Origin: Bradyrhizobium sacchari
GTDB taxonomy: Bacteria > Pseudomonadota > Alphaproteobacteria > Rhizobiales > Xanthobacteraceae
DNA length: 56,149 nucleotides
Direction of reading: 5' to 3'
NCBI RefSeq assembly: GCF_002068095.1
Contig: NZ_LWIG01000012.1
Coordinates: 287,350 to 343,498, forward strand
Part shown: positions 54,834 to 56,149 of the stretch, piece after piece
Numbering within the stretch: position 1 is the first letter of the stretch
Layout of the letters: the number at the start of each line of letters is the position of its first letter
The notes under the pieces: generated by a model
Databases searched by the model: none
What the model saw: the letters and a program-made list of their open reading frames with translations, nothing else
What the model was told of the DNA's origin: nothing
Position numbers and translations under genes: made by a program

Positions 54834-56149
54834 TGCATGAAGCGGCGACACGACGTCGGCCGCGAGCATCGGCCCGATGACCGCGACGGGGGACGACATT
54901 GGCGCAGTTGCGCCCGCCGCCCCGCCGGGCCCGACAGCCATCGCGCCAACGAGTTGATCGCGCGCGGCATTGATGTCGGACCCATAGGCGAGGGCCACGT
55001 CGGCCAACCGGCCACTGCTGCCGTCTGTGCGGGTAAACGAGCCCTGACCGTAGATCGTCGAACCGTCCGGCAGATGGCTCTGCACGCCGTCGGAGGCGAG
55101 CGAGATCGCGCTCACGCCGGATTCGACCAGCGAGTTGAGCTCCCCGGGATCGCTGATGCCGTTGCTATTGCCGTCGCGCCATACGCCGAAGCGGCCGAAG
55201 TCCTGATCCGGCGCATCGAGCGCGCCGTCATGATTGGTGTCGAAGGTGCCGAGACCTTGCAGGTCGGTCTGGGCGCCGGGCGTCCACTCCCGCAGCGCCA
55301 GCTCCTTGGTCTGGTCGACTGTGCCCGAGCCGTTGGCATCAAATGCGAGCAGGCCCTCGTCGGGCGTCGTCCAGGCGATCCGGTTCGGCACGCCGTTGTC
55401 ATTGGCATCGAACGCTGCCTTGGAATCGTCGAGCCCGTTGATCCGGATGCCCTGGTCTGCGAGGTCGAGTACCACCGGCCCCATATCGCCACCGAACGAG
55501 CCACTGCTGAACGAATCGCCGCCAAAACTGCTGTCACCGAAATCGCTGAAACCCGATGAAGACCCGAGACCGCTGTCGAGGCCGGAGTTGAAGCTGCTGT
55601 CGAAGCTTGAACCGAAGCCGCTGTCGAGGCTCGAGCTGAAGCTGTTGTCGAGGCTTGATCCGAAGCTGCTGTCGAGGCCCGAATTGAACCCGCTGCCCAC
55701 GTTCGAGGTGAAGTTGCTCTCGAGGCTTGAATTGAAGCTGTTGTCGAGCTTCGAATTGATGCTGTTGTCGAAGCTCGAGTTGAGGCCACCGTCGAAGCCT
55801 GTATTGAAGCCGCTGTTGAGACCCGAATTGAGACCGCTGTCCAGCCCGATATTGAGGCTGCTCCCCAGCCCCGGATCCAGACCGAGTGGAGCGCTGCTAT
55901 TCGGATCAGATGTCGATCCGGTATCGAGGCTCGGGCTCAGGCCAAGATTCGAGTTCAGGTCGGGGCTCGAGTTCAGGTCGAGGCTCGAGTTCAAGCCACT
56001 GTCGAACGGCAGGCCGGTCGTGCCCAGCGACAGCGGTGAAGCGGGGGTGGCCGTCGTTGCGCCGAGATTGCCGTCAAAACCGATGTCGGTGGGCATGAGC
56101 CCGTCAATGTTCGCCGGATCGAGATCCAAGGGCGCAAGCGACGAGCCGG
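54822..56149 (-). CDS. Tetrapeptide-repeat protein with calcium-loop motifs, 5' end beyond window
   Basis: The frame has no stop up to the right window edge; the first start inside is a TTG at 56129 and the true one is probably outside. Counting from 56129, residues 86-189 are 26 in-register tetrapeptides, hydrophobic at position three, mostly [SNTG]-[SG]-[LF]-[DNG]. Residues 217-340 resemble the VVLDLDGNGI-type calcium-binding module: FDANDNGVPN, FDANGSGTVD, FDTNHDGALDAPD and WRDGNSNGISDPGEL are EF-hand-like loops. The C-terminus is Ala/Gly-rich. No membrane segment. Probably an extracellular, calcium-binding surface or matrix protein. Confidence 0.8.
   Translation of the reverse strand, partial: GSSLAPLDLDPANIDGLMPTDIGFDGNLGATTATPASPLSLGTTGLPFDSGLNSSLDLNSSPDLNSNLGLSPSLDTGSTSDPNSSAPLGLDPGLGSSLNIGLDSGLNSGLNSGFNTGFDGGLNSSFDNSINSKLDNSFNSSLESNFTSNVGSGFNSGLDSSFGSSLDNSFSSSLDSGFGSSFDSSFNSGLDSGLGSSSGFSDFGDSSFGGDSFSSGSFGGDMGPVVLDLADQGIRINGLDDSKAAFDANDNGVPNRIAWTTPDEGLLAFDANGSGTVDQTKELALREWTPGAQTDLQGLGTFDTNHDGALDAPDQDFGRFGVWRDGNSNGISDPGELNSLVESGVSAISLASDGVQSHLPDGSTIYGQGSFTRTDGSSGRLADVALAYGSDINAARDQLVGAMAVGPGGAAGATAPMSSPVAVIGPMLAADVVSPLHARAA
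55563..55874 (-). repeat. 12-base repeat array encoding 26 tetrapeptides
   Basis: The 312 bases encode 26 uninterrupted tetrapeptides. A 24-base higher-order unit is visible in much of it, since Phe- and Leu-centred tetrapeptides alternate (SSF then SSL types), with the DNA word GAAGCTGCTGTCGAGG recurring. The upstream part of the gene (about 55930-56000) carries related, less regular units such as SGLNSSLDLNSSPDLNSN. Confidence 0.9.

Noticed and set aside
55563..55874. Possible CRISPR or satellite array
   Set aside because: The repetition is of 12 and 24 bases without spacers and follows codon phase within an open frame, so it is a protein repeat.

Overview
The window is high-GC, densely coded chromosomal DNA of an alphaproteobacterium, most likely Bradyrhizobium or a close relative in the Nitrobacteraceae. 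This is inferred from gene content (tripartite tricarboxylate transport genes, NDP-forming CoA ligase, DUF992, HdeD-like and DUF6894-like proteins, many LuxR, TetR, AraC and LysR regulators) and from an intergenic two-hairpin repeat of a kind I associate with Bradyrhizobium genomes. I saw no rRNA, tRNA, transposase, phage gene or CRISPR array.

Left part (1-5952): the end of a hypothetical gene, an alpha/beta hydrolase with an aspartate nucleophile, an AraC regulator, a cytoplasmic-type molybdopterin oxidoreductase of the biotin/TMAO/DMSO reductase family, and a RidA-family protein. Next comes a single-direction run of ten genes on the minus strand (16861 down to 5994) with gaps of about 60 bases or less and three four-base overlaps: crotonase, CoA ligase, branched-chain-type solute receptor, two acyl-CoA dehydrogenases, two short-chain dehydrogenases, a carboxymuconolactone decarboxylase-like protein, and TctB/TctA. 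The matching receptor TctC is divergent, followed by a TetR regulator and an SMP-30 lactonase. Three palindromes with the core GACCGATCGGTC lie in the two promoter regions of this block. This looks like a TetR-controlled regulon for uptake and CoA-dependent breakdown of an unknown carboxylate.

Middle part (19721-31242): a LysR regulator divergent from a luciferase-like monooxygenase and flavin reductase pair, with four evenly spaced copies of TCGCAANNGCGA between them; an aldehyde dehydrogenase; an Lrp/AsnC regulator; and a complete branched-chain 2-oxoacid dehydrogenase operon (E1 alpha, E1 beta, E2, E3) whose first gene is a small protein resembling the ACT-type IlvM regulatory subunit. A lone 5-oxoprolinase subunit A gene follows.

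Right part (31556-56149): a soluble PAS histidine kinase with two paralogous LuxR-type response regulators; a small secreted protein and an outer-membrane protein; arginine deiminase with an arginine:ornithine-type antiporter; an RND efflux pair with a lipoprotein adaptor; a group of membrane and stress-type genes (DUF1269, Bax inhibitor-1, a second antiporter of identical length, AI-2E family, DUF992, HdeD-like, small basic secreted proteins); a second RND pair; and, running off the right edge, a Ser/Asn-rich protein with 26 perfectly phased tetrapeptide repeats followed by calcium-loop motifs.

Protein starts were chosen from Shine-Dalgarno spacing, overlap with the upstream stop, and family starts. 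Functions are by recognition of motifs and overall sequence character, with no database search.
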